DNA of 64,000 nucleotides from Orobanche coerulescens (GCA_033398695.1 JAWKAU010000043.1:496001-560000); one strand, 5' to 3'. Positions 1 through 11,203 are shown, counted from the stretch's first letter. Notes: generated by a model not told the origin, from the sequence alone. A program made the numbers and translations.

Positions 1-120
1 AGCGCAAGACCGCGGCGTGCGTCGTGTGCGTGCGCCGTGTCGCGCAGGGATGCTCACTGCCTCGCGAAACGGTGCAAGACCCGCGGCATTCTGCGCCGTA
101 TTTGTGCGCCGTGTCGCACA
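1..120 (+). repeat. T2 5' LTR, left part (GC-rich subrepeats)
   Basis: This stretch matches the subrepeat block of the T2 3' LTR at 17211-17460, with units built on GCGCAAGACCCGCGGCATTC and ending GTGTCGCACAGGGATGCTC. It stops at GTCGCACA, exactly where T1 begins with TGTAATACCC. The matching sequence resumes after T1 at about 9696 (GCACGGGGATGCTCC). The rest of the LTR lies upstream of the window. Confidence 0.85.
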
Positions 121-2533
121 TGTAATACCCGAGATTTCTGATATGTAATTGAACCTTGTGATATTGTAATTGTTGCATTTTGATCTGAATATGATTCTCC
201 GTATTTCATGATCCAGTGTTGTTTAGCAGATGATTTCATGATTGTGACCTAAATTGTGATTCTGCGCATGTAGCGCATGCTATCGACTATATGTAGCGTA
301 CGCTAATTTGGATCCGTGGCGCACGCTATGTATGAACCTTAGCGCGCGCTACACATAGTCAGCATGATTGAGACAGGGCGGTAGGTGAGATCGGCTGCGG
401 ATCTCGGTCGGATTATGTCGGGATGAACCTGGATGGCTTTCGGGAAAAGCGAGTCAGCCTTGATAGCGCACGCTACTGATATAGGATAGCGCACGCTAAG
501 TGCCGAGTACAGTGTAGTCAGTAAGCCATTAGCGCACGCTATGAATATGGACTAGCGCGCGCTAATAATCACTTTCTATAAATAAGACAGCATCCTTTTT
601 CGTATTTTTAGCCTTTTAACTTCCCACATCCGAATCCTTGGACTTATAGAGTCATACTCTTCATCCTAAACCCTTCATATCAGCATCCTAGCCTGAGTCG
701 AAGATTGTAGATCATTGGAGATTGGTGTTCAAGCCTTCGGCGTTGGATTGCTTCGAGTTCCTCCTTGTTCTTCACTACTTTGAGGTAGGTGATTATTCAC
801 CAATATTAAGTACTATTATGAAGGACGTTTTGATCATGATTTGGAACTATCTAGTCAGTTAAATACGTATGTAGTCGAACATCATGTGTTAGAAGGATAT
901 TTTCGACGTTTCGGTACTTATTCATCGTATAATCCATTGAACCTTTTAGTGTTTGGACTCCTAAGCATATTCATGTATATTCAAAAATGATTATGACCAG
1001 TATATGGAGATTACCAAGTTCTTATGTTTTTACATAGAGGAATCATACGTTTTGGGACATGAAATGGATTGGACTTAGGATATTTTATTGAAGATCAAAG
1101 ATGAATTAGGGTGTTGTGATGATTATACGTATCCTTGTATCTCGTAGTCATTTAATACGTAAAGATCTTTCACAAACCGTATGAGCATGATATGCACGGA
1201 GATGGCATGTATAAGCACTGAAGATTTCATGAGTTTCATCACCATTAGATTAAGTTTTCTGCCCAACAGTAAACTGCCATGCACGGTTAGCGCACGCTAA
1301 GATGTGTATATTAACGTGCGCTATCGGGAATGAGTAACGTACGCTACGTTTGGTACGTAACGTACGTTATGTCATCAGGCGTGGCGATCGGTGATCGAGA
1401 GAGAGGCTGTCGATTACACGGCTAGCGTCGCTAGACTTGGTCATTTGCGTGCGTTAGCAGGCGAGGCTTAGCGCCGCGTTACGTAGAGTACGTAGCGCAC
1501 GCTAAGTAGTTCGAGGCATAATTCATTTTAGAGCTTTAGGCGTAAGCGGATTGTTAGACATTAAATGCGGCATGAGATGAATTCTTTTATTTCTTCTTAG
1601 GTCCGAGCCTTGCATAGGGGACGATCGAGGGGCGGTGACATACGGACGCGTGTCATTTGTTGGAGTATTTCATTCTTGCCATTTTCGAGGCAAGTATCAT
1701 ATGTTGAGTTTGATTTATATCGGAACTTTGATCATGCATATGGTTTTGTTCATGTTGTCGAATATGAAATTTATTTCCTTAATTTCTCGTGGTATTCATT
1801 GTTAATTGTTCGTATTGATGAACATATTGAAATGCATATATGTATGCATAGATGATTGGTTTATGGTATAAATGATCCGAGGGTCATGTGGATCTATGCT
1901 AAGGTATTTGGATCGAATGTCCACCATGCGTTGGTCAAGCGGGATCATCATGGGGATCTCTGCTTGAGGTCTTTGGATCGGCTGGACGGAGTTTTCCACC
2001 ATGCGTTGGTCATTGGGATCATCATGGGGATCTATACCAAGAAGTATTGGATCATTTGGATTACCTGTATTGTGTTGATGGAATCGTGAGGATTCATATC
2101 ATTGGATTAGATGACGGAAGTCCGTTTTGCATGTTTTATGATGCAGCGATGATTTATGTATTATGATACTTGTACTAGCATTGTTTTGCTAACCCCTTCG
2201 GGAGTGGACATTGTTTTGATGTTCGGGTAGTCGAGGAGCGGGGAAGCAACCACGATGCAAGGAGACGATGAAATGGCTCGGTGATGTGGTTGATGTTTAT
2301 TGTTATTGTTATTTGTCTTCTTTTTTCACTTTAGTACTCAGTACATGTGTTTTAATAATGTCATTTTCGATATGGTTGTATAAGTTAACTCTTTGGATCA
2401 GTTGAACCGATTACGTATTTTGAACTTGATTTGTAAGGTTGAATTATATTTGCATTTCTTTTATTTAGCCTTGTAAATCCTTACTTAAAGGGTTTACGGT
2501 ATTGTAATTATTCCGATTATCTCGGGGTGTTAC
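121..2533 (+). repeat. T1 5' LTR
   Basis: Starts TGTAATACCC and ends CTCGGGGTGTTAC. It matches 7324-9694 along its whole length. It has a cluster of 12-bp palindromes at 271-564, a TATA box at 577-584, a second palindrome cluster at about 1285-1505, a tandem duplication at about 1910-2045 (repeated CCACCATGCGTTGGTC and GGGATCATCATGGGGATCT), and the motif CTTGTACTAGC followed by GCTAACCCCTTCGGG at about 2168-2203. Length is large for an LTR but within the range known for Tekay-type elements. Confidence 0.9.
271..584 (+). promoter_or_regulatory. T1 LTR promoter: palindrome cluster plus TATA box
   Basis: Eight copies of a 12-bp palindrome or near-palindrome occur at about 271, 294, 317, 340, 464, 487, 530 and 553, with forms TAGCGCATGCTA, TAGCGTACGCTA, TAGCGCACGCTA and TAGCGCGCGCTA. 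The last copy ends 12 bases before TATAAATA at 577-584. Pol II initiation shortly downstream, defining the U3/R border, is inferred. The 3' LTR keeps the arrangement, with its TATAAATA at 7773-7780. Confidence 0.6.
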
Positions 2534-2540
2534 GAGAATA

Positions 2541-2553
2541 TGGTATAAGAGCT
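2541..2553 (+). other. T1 primer-binding site (degenerate initiator tRNA-Met type)
   Basis: TGGTATAAGAGCT lies 7 bases after the 5' LTR end. It differs at one or two bases from TGGTATCAGAGCC, the usual plant PBS complementary to the 3' end of initiator tRNA-Met. The intact form is seen in T2 at 11190. Confidence 0.7.
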
Positions 2554-2713
2554 AAGATTCATGGATATCTTGGCGATCGGGTTAGTTGGGTGCATTTCGT
2601 TCTTTGATTTTTGGTCGTGTGTAACATCAACTGCTGAGCCGGCATCGTCGTGTGGACCGTGGTTGTAAGTTTCCTAATCTCATTTACTACGAGTCTTATT
2701 TAATTCATGTTTT

Positions 2714-3990
2714 GTGAACATTGATGGACTTTCTTTTAGAAAGTTTGCCACAGATATTAGTGTTTGTGTTTACGGTATGTTGAGGAGGTCGTGGGCGCGG
2801 ACGTGGTCGTGGGCGCGGACGTGGAAATGTGAGACGGGAGGATTCGGCGTCTACCGGAGATTTACGCTGGTCGAACCGATTCCCATTACGGAGGGCGGCG
2901 AGGATCGGCTAATAATAATGTAGATCTAATGTGCGGGAGTGCTTCAACGGTGGTTGCTCGGATAAACTAGTTTGCTCAAGTTATTGATCACATGCGGCGG
3001 CGATGGGACGGCGGCATAACGAGGATAATCGGGGGACAAATGGCTTCTTGAAGTGGTCAAATTGCACCCTCCGAAATTTGGCCAGTTCTGTGAGGCGCTT
3101 TCTTAGGATCATTGGTGAAGGAGTTAGAGAAGATCTTTGCGAGGATTAAGCTGTCCCAGCGGCAGGAAGGTTCGGTCGCCCGGTATCTTCGGCGGGGAGG
3201 CTTTCGGCGGTGGGAGGCCATTCGACACGAGGAGCATAATGTTGGTTGGACGGAGTTTAAATTAATGATGGGCGTAGTATTGTCCTCACCCGATTAGAGA
3301 GGCCGAGTCGGGAGTTTTCTCACCACACGGTCGGAAGCATACGTGACGAGGCGTGATTAAGACTTTTAATCACCGGTGACTTATGTGCGCCACTTGGTCG
3401 AGCAGGCGGAGAGGATTTTCATTTCGACATGCGGATGAAGCGGAGATTGGCGATATATGTCGGTTGAATGTACCACCTTGCGGCGTATCGGGACAAAGCA
3501 TTGGCACATGATATGAAAGAGGCGGCCGTAGAGAAGTCAGCGGAAGCAAAAAAATAGAAGGTGTCAGGCAACCGCGGAGAATAAGAGTAGTGGGCCTCGC
3601 GAGCCAGTCCTCTTTTCATTCATCGAGGAGGCCTCGCATCCTTCTCGAGGTGGAAAGAAGTTAGGGCGGCAACAACCGTTTGAGACGCGGGGAAGAAATG
3701 TTATAAGCGTAGCAAGCGGGGCATGTTCGGCGTGACTATTTCGCGCTGCTTGTGACTGTTTAGTGTGGGCCAGGGAAGGGCATCGCACAACATTTTTGGA
3801 AATGCGACTCGATCTTTTGGTACTCGCACTCCTGTCTGGATTAGAAGGACACTAGTATAAACCGGAGCCTTGACAAAGCGGTTTCAGCGAGAATGTTGGG
3901 AAGAGAGAGGCATCAGCCATTGGAGTCCGTTCCTCGGCGTATTTACGAGATGAAGAAGTCGGACAATCGAGAACACATGTTGCATCAGTG
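2714..3990 (+). pseudogene. T1 gag, heavily frameshifted
   Basis: Gag is the structural protein of the virus-like particle. The visible start is a Gly/Arg-rich stretch at about 2785-2825 coded by repeated GGGCGCGGACGTGG. At 3061-3297 fragments match the gypsy gag core: a PPKFG-like start, then LEKIFARIKL, VARYLRRGG and RRWEAIRHEE, corresponding to the usual 'W...F...YLL.G.A..WW' pattern. Beyond 3300 the frame breaks repeatedly, and no clear CCHC zinc knuckle is readable. The longest open stretch is only about 70 codons, against about 350-450 expected for gag. Confidence 0.6.
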
Positions 3991-4009
3991 CGATTCGAGA
4001 TCCTTTTGC

Positions 4010-5765
4010 AACGATTAGTGTCTTATTCGATTCGAGCTACGCATTCTTTTATATCTTTGAATTGTGTTAATCGTTTGAAAATCTCGTGCTTGAATGATTG
4101 TGAACCTTATGTTGTGGGATTACAGGCGGAGAGAAAATTGTGGGATCACTAGAAGCTAGAGATTTTCCGGTGTCTATAGGAGGGAGAGATTGGTCATCAA
4201 ATCTTATTGTAGTTGACATACATGGTGACGACTTAATTCTCGGAGGCGATTGGCTCAACCGTTATGGAGCTATTACGAATTACCGAAAGAGGGTCATTTA
4301 TATCATTGCGATGACGGATCGAACACTTATTAGAGGATAGAGGCCAGGAAGTTCGGGAAAATTGATCAAAGCAATGAAAGCCGTGAAATTGCTGAAGCGG
4401 GGATGTCATGGACTTTGGTGATATGCCATGAGGAAATAGGAAGGAGTAGAGCTCTCATCTATTCCGGTTGTGAATGAATTCTCGGATGTGTTTCTGACGA
4501 ACTACAGGTTACCTCCGCAGAGAGGAGTGGAGTTCACTATCGAATTAGGCGGAGCGCTCCTATTTCAGTGCACCATACCGCATGGCGCCAAGAGATGTAT
4601 GAAATTAAGAAGCATTTGGAGGAATTATTACTGAATGGTTTTATTCATCCTATCGTTTCTCCTTGGGAGCGCCGTTCTTTGTCGGAAGAAAGGCGGATCC
4701 CTCCGATTATGTATTGATTACGGGGAGCTCAACAAAGTGGCGATCAAGAATAAGTATCATATACCTCGGATCGGCGACTTGTTTGATCAAATACGAGGGC
4801 AAGAGTATTCTCGAAGATTGACTTGCGATCGGGATACCATCGATTGAGAATTAAGGAATCGGATATACGAAATGCGCTTTGAGATCGATGCGGACATTAC
4901 GAATTTGTAGTGATGCCATTTGGACTTACCAATGCTCTGCGGTATTCATGCGATTGATGAATCGGGTATTCTTAGAATACTTGGATAAATTTGTAGTCGT
5001 CTTCATCGATGACATCTTGATATATTCGAAAGGCACGAGAGGAGCATGTCGAGCATTTGCGTGTGGTTTTGAGCATCTTGAGGAAGGAGCAGTGTATGCA
5101 AAGCTTTCCAAATGCGAGTTACGGCTTAGGAAGTAACTTTCCTTGGGCATGTGATATCGGTGATGGAGTTGGTGGACCCAAAGAAAGTCGAAGCAATTTT
5201 GGAATGGGAAGCTCTAATAACGTGAAAGAAGTCAGGAGTTTCTTGGGACTTGCTGGATATTATCGCCGTTTTGTAGAGGATTTTCCAAAATTGCTCGTCA
5301 GCTCACTCGGCTATTACGAGAAAACTCAAAAGTTCGCATGGGATGAGAAATGCAGTGGTTTTGTGAACTTAAGAGGAGGCGGCGGCACCTATATTAGCGT
5401 TACGGATGGGCCCGATGGATTCATGGTATACGGCCAGCTGCAAATCGAGTGCAGGATATGTGTTGATGCAAAAGGATAAGGTGATTGCCTATGCTTCTCG
5501 GCGATTGAAATCGTACGAAGTTAATTACCCGACTCACGATCTGGAGCTAGCGATTGTGGTCTTTGCCTTGAAAATTTGGCGACATTATTTATGCGACACT
5601 CGTTGCAAGATCTTCTGAGATCATAAGAGCCTCAAGTACATTTTGATCGAAAGAATTAAACATGAGGCATAGAAGGTGGCGGGAATTGATCAAGGATTAC
5701 GACTTGGAAATTCTCTATCATCAGGGTAAAGCAAGCGTAGTAGCCGATGCATTGAGCCGTAAACT
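4010..5765 (+). pseudogene. T1 pol: protease, reverse transcriptase, RNase H (frameshifted)
   Basis: The protease catalytic DSGA codons at about 4028-4045 are frameshifted: the bases read TTCGATTCGAGCTACGCATTC, two bases short of the T2 equivalent. The protease C-terminal end is readable at 4140-4340 with LILGGDWLNRYGAI. RT fragments follow: NGFIHP at about 4634, CIDYGELN at about 4710, and an intact catalytic motif FIDDILIYSK at about 5002-5031. The RT/RNase H connection SFLGLAGYYRRFVEDF is at about 5240. RNase H residues [11 protein letters not shown] and [16 protein letters not shown] are at 5478-5575, and KASVVADALS at about 5730-5760. At least six frame changes or stops interrupt it, so no functional polyprotein can be made from the sequence as written. 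Confidence 0.75.
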
Positions 5766-5989
5766 GTTTCTCTTGAGTGTTGGAAGCACTTACATCCCAA
5801 ACCGGCATTCAACGGGAGGCGATGCGTGAAGGGATCGAAGTATGGGCACCGGGAATCGAGGGCAACTATATGTGATGGAACTAACTTCATCACTAGTCGA
5901 GAGATCAAATCTAGCGGTTGAGCGATTCTCGATCCTTCGGTTATGTGACGAAGTAAAGAAAGGAAAGGCCCGAGTTCGTGATACAAGAT

Positions 5990-7260
5990 GATGGAGTTAC
6001 GAGATTTGAGTCGACTTTGCGTTCCGTCTTGATGATTTGAGACGGACAATTACGAAGGAAGCTCATAGCGCGCCTTATTCTATTCACCGAGCGTGATAAG
6101 ATGTATAAGGATCTAAAACAAAACTTACGGTGGGGAATATGAAGAAGGGCGTAGCGAGAATACGTTTGAAGTGTTTGACTTGTCGTGAGTTAAGATTGAA
6201 CATCGGCGACACTTAGGAATGTTAAAGCCGCTTTCGATCCCTGAGTGGAAGTGAGAGGATATCTCGATGGATTTCATCACCAGTATGCCAAGGACCAAGA
6301 CGGGAATGAACATGATTTGGGTTGTAGTTGATTGACTAACCAAGTCGGCTCATTTCCTAGGAATTAAAAATACTTGGGGACCCGAGAGATTGGCGTGAGT
6401 AGTTATTGCAGAGATAGTCAAATTACATGGGACAGAAGACCATTATTTCATATCGAGATGGTCGTTTCGTGTCGCATACGGAAGAAGCGATTCACGGGGC
6501 TTTGGGGACCGAACTAAACTTTAGCACGTCTTATCATCCTCGAGACGGACAGTCGATCAGAAAGGACTATCAAGCTTGATTGAAGAAATGCTTAGAGCTT
6601 GTGCTTTGGATTAGTCGTTGATTGGGAAGTTCATTTGCCGTTGATTGAATTCACCTACAATAATAGTTGGCATGCTTCTATTAAGATGGCACCATTTGAA
6701 GCTTTATGCGGGAGTAGATGCGATCACCCCGTCTTTGGGGCGATTCTTCGGACTTGATCGGGACGGCTGGAATTGATAGTTCGGACTCGAAAAGATAGCT
6801 TTGATTCGGGAAAGGCATTGGCGCGGAGTCGGCGAGTCTTATGCGAGCGTGCATCGTCGCCCTCTAGAGTTTGACATTGGGGACCACGTACTATTGAAGG
6901 TGTCTCTACGCGAGGAATTTTGTTTTGGGAGGAAAGGTAAGCTAAGTCGAGATATATCGGACCATTCGAGATCTCGAGAGAATTGGGGATTTAGCATACG
7001 AGTTGGCCTTACCGCCATCGGCTGAGTCACGTTCATAATGTATTTCACGTATCCCGACTACGAAGGTATGTGCGGATCAGTCATATCATTGAGTTCGATG
7101 AGATCGAGATAGCTAATGGCGGCACATTCGAAGAAAGACCAATCAAGATACTTGAGAGTCGGACCAAACAATTAAGGAATAAACGATACACTTGGTTAAA
7201 GTACAATAGTCACGACATGGAGCTGAAGAGGCCACTTGGGAAGCGGAGGACAATATGAAG
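5990..7260 (+). pseudogene. T1 integrase with chromodomain-like C-terminus (frameshifted)
   Basis: Integrase inserts the cDNA into the genome. Readable parts are the zinc-binding region ending CLTC-like at about 6170, the catalytic-core start MDFITSMP at about 6268, an HP-GQS-like motif at about 6530, and a C-terminal part matching T2 (GDHVLLKVS at about 6880, then a region before FHVS near 7040). The end at 7140-7260 corresponds to the chromodomain-like segment of T2 (rich in K/R, then EATWEAEDNMK-like codons). In chromoviruses this region directs insertion to heterochromatin. Several frameshifts break it. Confidence 0.65.
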
Positions 7261-7311
7261 ACTAGGTATCCAAAGTTGTTCTTATCTTAAGTTTCGTGTG
7301 AAACTTCTTTT

Positions 7312-7323
7312 AGGGAGGAAGGA
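7312..7323 (+). other. T1 polypurine tract
   Basis: AGGGAGGAAGGA directly precedes the TG of the 3' LTR. It would prime plus-strand DNA synthesis during reverse transcription. Confidence 0.8.
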
Positions 7324-9694
7324 TGTAATACCGAGATTTACGATATGTAATTGAACCTTGTGATATTGTAATTGTTGCATTTTGATCTGAATATGATTCT
7401 CCGTATTTCATGATCCGGTGTTGTTTAGCACATGATTTCATGAATGTGACCTAAATTGTGATTACTGCGCATGTAGCGCACACTGCTCGACTATATGTAG
7501 TGTCGCTAATTTGGATCGTAGCGCACGCTATGTATGAACCTTAGCGCGCGCTACACATAGTCGGCATGATTGAGACGGGCGGTAGGTGAGATCGGCTACG
7601 GATCTCGGTCGGATTATGTCGGGATGAACACGGGCGGCTTTCGGGAAAAGCGAGTCAGCGCGGTAGCGCACGCTGCGATATAGGATAGCGCACGCTAAAT
7701 GCGAAATGCAGTGTAGTCGATGGCCGTTAGCGCACGCTATGAATATGGACTAGCGCGCTAATAATCACTTTCTATAAATAAGGCAGCATCCTTTTCGTAT
7801 TTTGACCTTTTCACTTCCCACATCGAATCCTTGGACTTAGAGAGTCATACTTCATCTAAACCCTTCATATCGACATCTGGCACAGTCGAAGATTGTAGAT
7901 CATTGGAGATTGGTGTTCAAGCCTTCGGCGTTGGATTGCTTCGAGTTCCTCCTTGTTCTTCACTACTTTGAGGTAGGTGATTATTCACTAATATTAAGTA
8001 CTATTATGAAGGACGTTTTGATCATGATTTGGAACTATCTAGTCAGTTAAATACGTATGTAGTCGAACATCATGTGTTAGAAGGATATTTTCGACGTTTC
8101 GGTACTTATTCATCGTATAATCCATTGAACCTTTTAGTGTTTGGACTCCTAAGCATATTCATGTATCTTCAAAAACGATTATGACCAGTATATGGAGATT
8201 ACCAAGTTCTTATGTTTTTACATAGAGGAATCATACGTTTTGGGACATGAAATGGATTGGACTTAGGATATTTTCTTGAAGATCAAAGATGAATTAGGGT
8301 GTTGTGATGATTATACGTATCCTTGTATCTCGTAGTCATTTAATACGTAAAGATATTTCACAAACCGTATGAGCATGATATGCACGGAGATGGCATGTAT
8401 TAGCACTGAAGATTTCATGAGTTTCATCACCATTAGATTAAGTTTTACGCCCGATGGCGCCATGTACCTGATTAGCGCACGCTAAGATGTGTATATTAAT
8501 GTGCGCTATCGGGAATGAGTAACGTCGCTCGTTTGGTGCGTAACGTCGTTATGTCATCAAAGGGAGACGATCGGTGATCGAGAAGGCTGTCGATACGGCT
8601 AAGCGTCGCTAGACTTGGTCATTTGCGTACGTTAGCAGGCGAGGCTTAGCGCACGCGTTACGTAGAGTACGTAGCGCACGCTAAGTAGTTGGCGAAATTC
8701 ATTTTTAGAGCTTTAGGCCGTAAACCGGATTGTTAGACATTCATACGGCATGAGATGAATTCTTTTATTACTTCTTAGGTCCGAGCCTTGCATAGGGGAC
8801 GATCGAGGGGCGGTGACATACGGACGCGTGTCATTTGTTGGAGTATTTCATTCTTGCCATTTTCGAGGCAAGTATCATATGTTGAGTTTGATTTATATCG
8901 GAACTTTGATCATGCATATGGTTTTGTTCATGTTGTCGAATATGAAATTTATTTCCGTAATTTCTCGTGGTATTCGTTGTTAATTGTTCGTAATGATGAA
9001 CATATTGAAATGCATATATTTATGCATAGATGATTGGTTTATGGTATAAATGATCAGGGGTCATGAGGATCTATGCTAAGAGACTGGATCGAATGTCCAC
9101 CATGCGTTGGTCGATGGGATCATCATGGGGATTTATCTTGAGGGCCCGGATCAGCGGACGGGTTTTCCACCATGCGTTGGTCAGCGGGATCATCATGGGG
9201 ATCTATACCAAGGGCATTTGGATCATTGGATTACCTGTATTGTGTTGATGGAATCGTGAGGATTCATATCATTGGATTAGGCGGAAGTCCGTTTTGCATG
9301 TTTTATGATGCCGATGATTTATGTATTATGATACTTGTACTAGCATTGTTTTGCTAACCCCTTCGGGGTGGACATTATTTTGATGTTCGGTAGCCGAGGA
9401 GCGGGAAGCAACCACGATGCAACGGAGACGATGAAATGGCTCGGTGATGTGGTTGATGTTTATTGTTATTGTGATTTGTCTTCTTGGTTCACATTAGTAC
9501 TCAAGTACGTGTGTTTTAATAATGTCATTTTCGATATGGTTGTATAAGTTAACTCTTTGGATCGGTTGAACCGATTACGTATTTTGAACTTGATTGTAAG
9601 GTTGAATTATATTTACATTTCTTTTATTTAGCCTTGTAAATCCTTACTTAAAGGGTTTACGGCGGTAATTATTTCGATTATCTCGGGGTGTTAC
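7324..9694 (+). repeat. T1 3' LTR
   Basis: Repeats 121-2533 with scattered short indels and substitutions. Many of these fall in the palindromes: a TACGCTACG-type sequence in the 5' copy reads TCGCTCG in this copy at about 8524. Long stretches between such sites are identical (for example about 7900-8170). It ends GGGTGTTAC at 9694. Confidence 0.9.
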
Positions 9695-9695
9695 G

Positions 9696-11185
9696 GCACG
9701 GGGATGCTCCTTGTCTCGCGAAGCGGCGCAAGACCCGCGGCATTACTGCGCCGTGTGCATGCGCCGTGTCGCACATGGGTGCTGTTGCCTCGTGAAGCAG
9801 CGCAAGACCCGCGACATTACTGCGTAATACGTGTGCCGGGTCGTATAGGTGCACTCGTTGACTTGCGATACGGCGATAAACACGGTCTTTGGATGGGCCG
9901 TTTTTGCGCCGTGTTTCGTCCGAGTATAAATAGGGCGGACACGGGTTTTAACCCCATTTTCTCTCCTCCTCTCGGCTCTTCACTCATTCTTGGTGATTTT
10001 GGGCGATTTCATTCGGATATTTCATTCTATCATCATCTGACTCGGAATTGGAGATTAAAGCTCGAATCAATCATCTTCCTTCCACCATTCCATCGTTGAA
10101 TTGAGGTATTTTGACATTATACCTAACTTTAGGGTTCTTGGCTAAAATTCGTTTTCCTGTCGTTTTTGCTTCGATCGATGATGGATTATAGTTGGGTAGT
10201 TGTGGTTTTATGTTTTCCTAGAACTTTAGTAGATTAATTCCAAGTTTTTCCCCTCGTTGATCGAATTTGGCCCTTATGCCCTCATAGTGTTCGATGTATT
10301 GTTCCTAAGGGTAGGACGTCGTATGATTCGTGATTTTTTAGCGGAATTGTAGTTGATTGGGTCTCTATTGTTGTTAGGATCGGGAATTGGAGTTGTTTCG
10401 GATCGAAGCCTTTTTCGTTCGTCGTCCGCTTCGTATTTTAGGAACCAAGGCAAGTACTTTATTGCTTTATATTATGACATGTATTTCGGTAATGAAATTA
10501 TGATGTTGGAGTATTGTAAGGATGTTCTCGGGGTACTCTCACCTGGGGTTGCTCGACGGGGCACATAGGGACTTGGCCGTATGGTCTTGCGCGAGATCTA
10601 CCTTCGAGGGGGTATTCTCACCTGGGGATTGGCTCGACGGGGCCCACAGGGACTTGGCCGAGTGGTCTTGCACGAGAATTACCTGGAGTGATGTTGTTGA
10701 TTGATGAAAGTTGATGGATATTCCGGTATCTCATGATTAGGTAATGTTTGATAACTGGTTTATGGAAATGCCTGTGTATTAAAATACTGTAATATTATAC
10801 TTGCACTAGCTGTTGTTGCTAACCCCTCGTTGGGGTGGAATGTTTATGCATTTCAGGTGGTACCGAGAATCAGGAGCATACAAGTGGTCCACATGGAGTT
10901 GACGGGCAGCCGAGATGTTAAGAGGCTCGAGTCAGTGTTTTGGAATGTGTCTGTTTTCATTTTATTTTAATATGTACTGGATTTCGAGTTTGTCGGTTGA
11001 GTGATGTCTTTGGATTATATTATGAATTATACTGAACTTGCACATTTTGGCCGAGGCCACGGCCCCACTTTATTTTTGTTACGTCTTCGCATTATTGAGT
11101 TATTGCGTATGTTTGTAATGTCAGCCTCGTAGGGCCTGGTGGGCCTACGACGTGTAATTACCCGTAAGAGAATTGGGGTGTTACA
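9696..11185 (+). repeat. T2 5' LTR, right part
   Basis: This continues the LTR cut by T1 and is collinear with about 17330-18783. It holds the end of the GC-rich subrepeat block, a TATAAATA box at 9925-9932, an imperfect tandem duplication of about 75 bp at 10536-10690 (CTCACCTGGGG...CTCGACGGGGC...GACTTGGCCG), and the motif TTGCTAACCCCTCGTTGGGG at about 10815-10836, which can fold into a short CCCC/GGGG hairpin. It ends GGGGTGTTACA. Confidence 0.9.
9925..9932 (+). promoter_or_regulatory. T2 LTR TATA box
   Basis: TATAAATA follows the GC-rich subrepeats in a conserved context (TTTCGTCCGAG before, AGGGCGGACACGGG after). The same context is found in the 3' LTR at 17536-17543. It would drive element transcription, but this copy is separated from its upstream part by T1. 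Confidence 0.6.
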
Positions 11186-11189
11186 TTTA

Positions 11190-11203
11190 TGGTATCAGAG
11201 CCT
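11190..11203 (+). other. T2 primer-binding site (initiator tRNA-Met type)
   Basis: TGGTATCAGAGCCT lies four bases after the LTR end and matches the standard plant PBS complementary to the initiator tRNA-Met 3' end. It fixes the 5' LTR border at 11185. Confidence 0.9.

Larger units (their letters stand above)
121..9694 (+). mobile_element. Tekay/Del-type Ty3/gypsy chromovirus T1, complete but decayed, nested in T2 LTR
   Basis: Two LTRs of about 2.4 kb (121-2533 and 7324-9694) enclose a 4.8-kb internal region with a PBS at 2541, a polypurine tract at 7312-7323 and gag-pol order gag, PR, RT, RNase H, IN, chromodomain-like end. LTRs start TGTAATACC and end GGGTGTTAC. The flanking 5-mers are GCACA (116-120) and GCACG (9696-9700), a target duplication with one mismatch, sitting in the middle of the T2 LTR subrepeats. 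The internal region has many more frameshifts than the T2 internal region, although T1 must have inserted after T2. Confidence 0.9.

Noticed and set aside
1610..1855. 81-codon ORF present almost unchanged in both T1 LTRs (also 8788-9033)
   Set aside because: Its conservation follows from LTR identity. It has no recognised domain or codon signal, and no homologous frame is seen in T2 or T3 LTRs.
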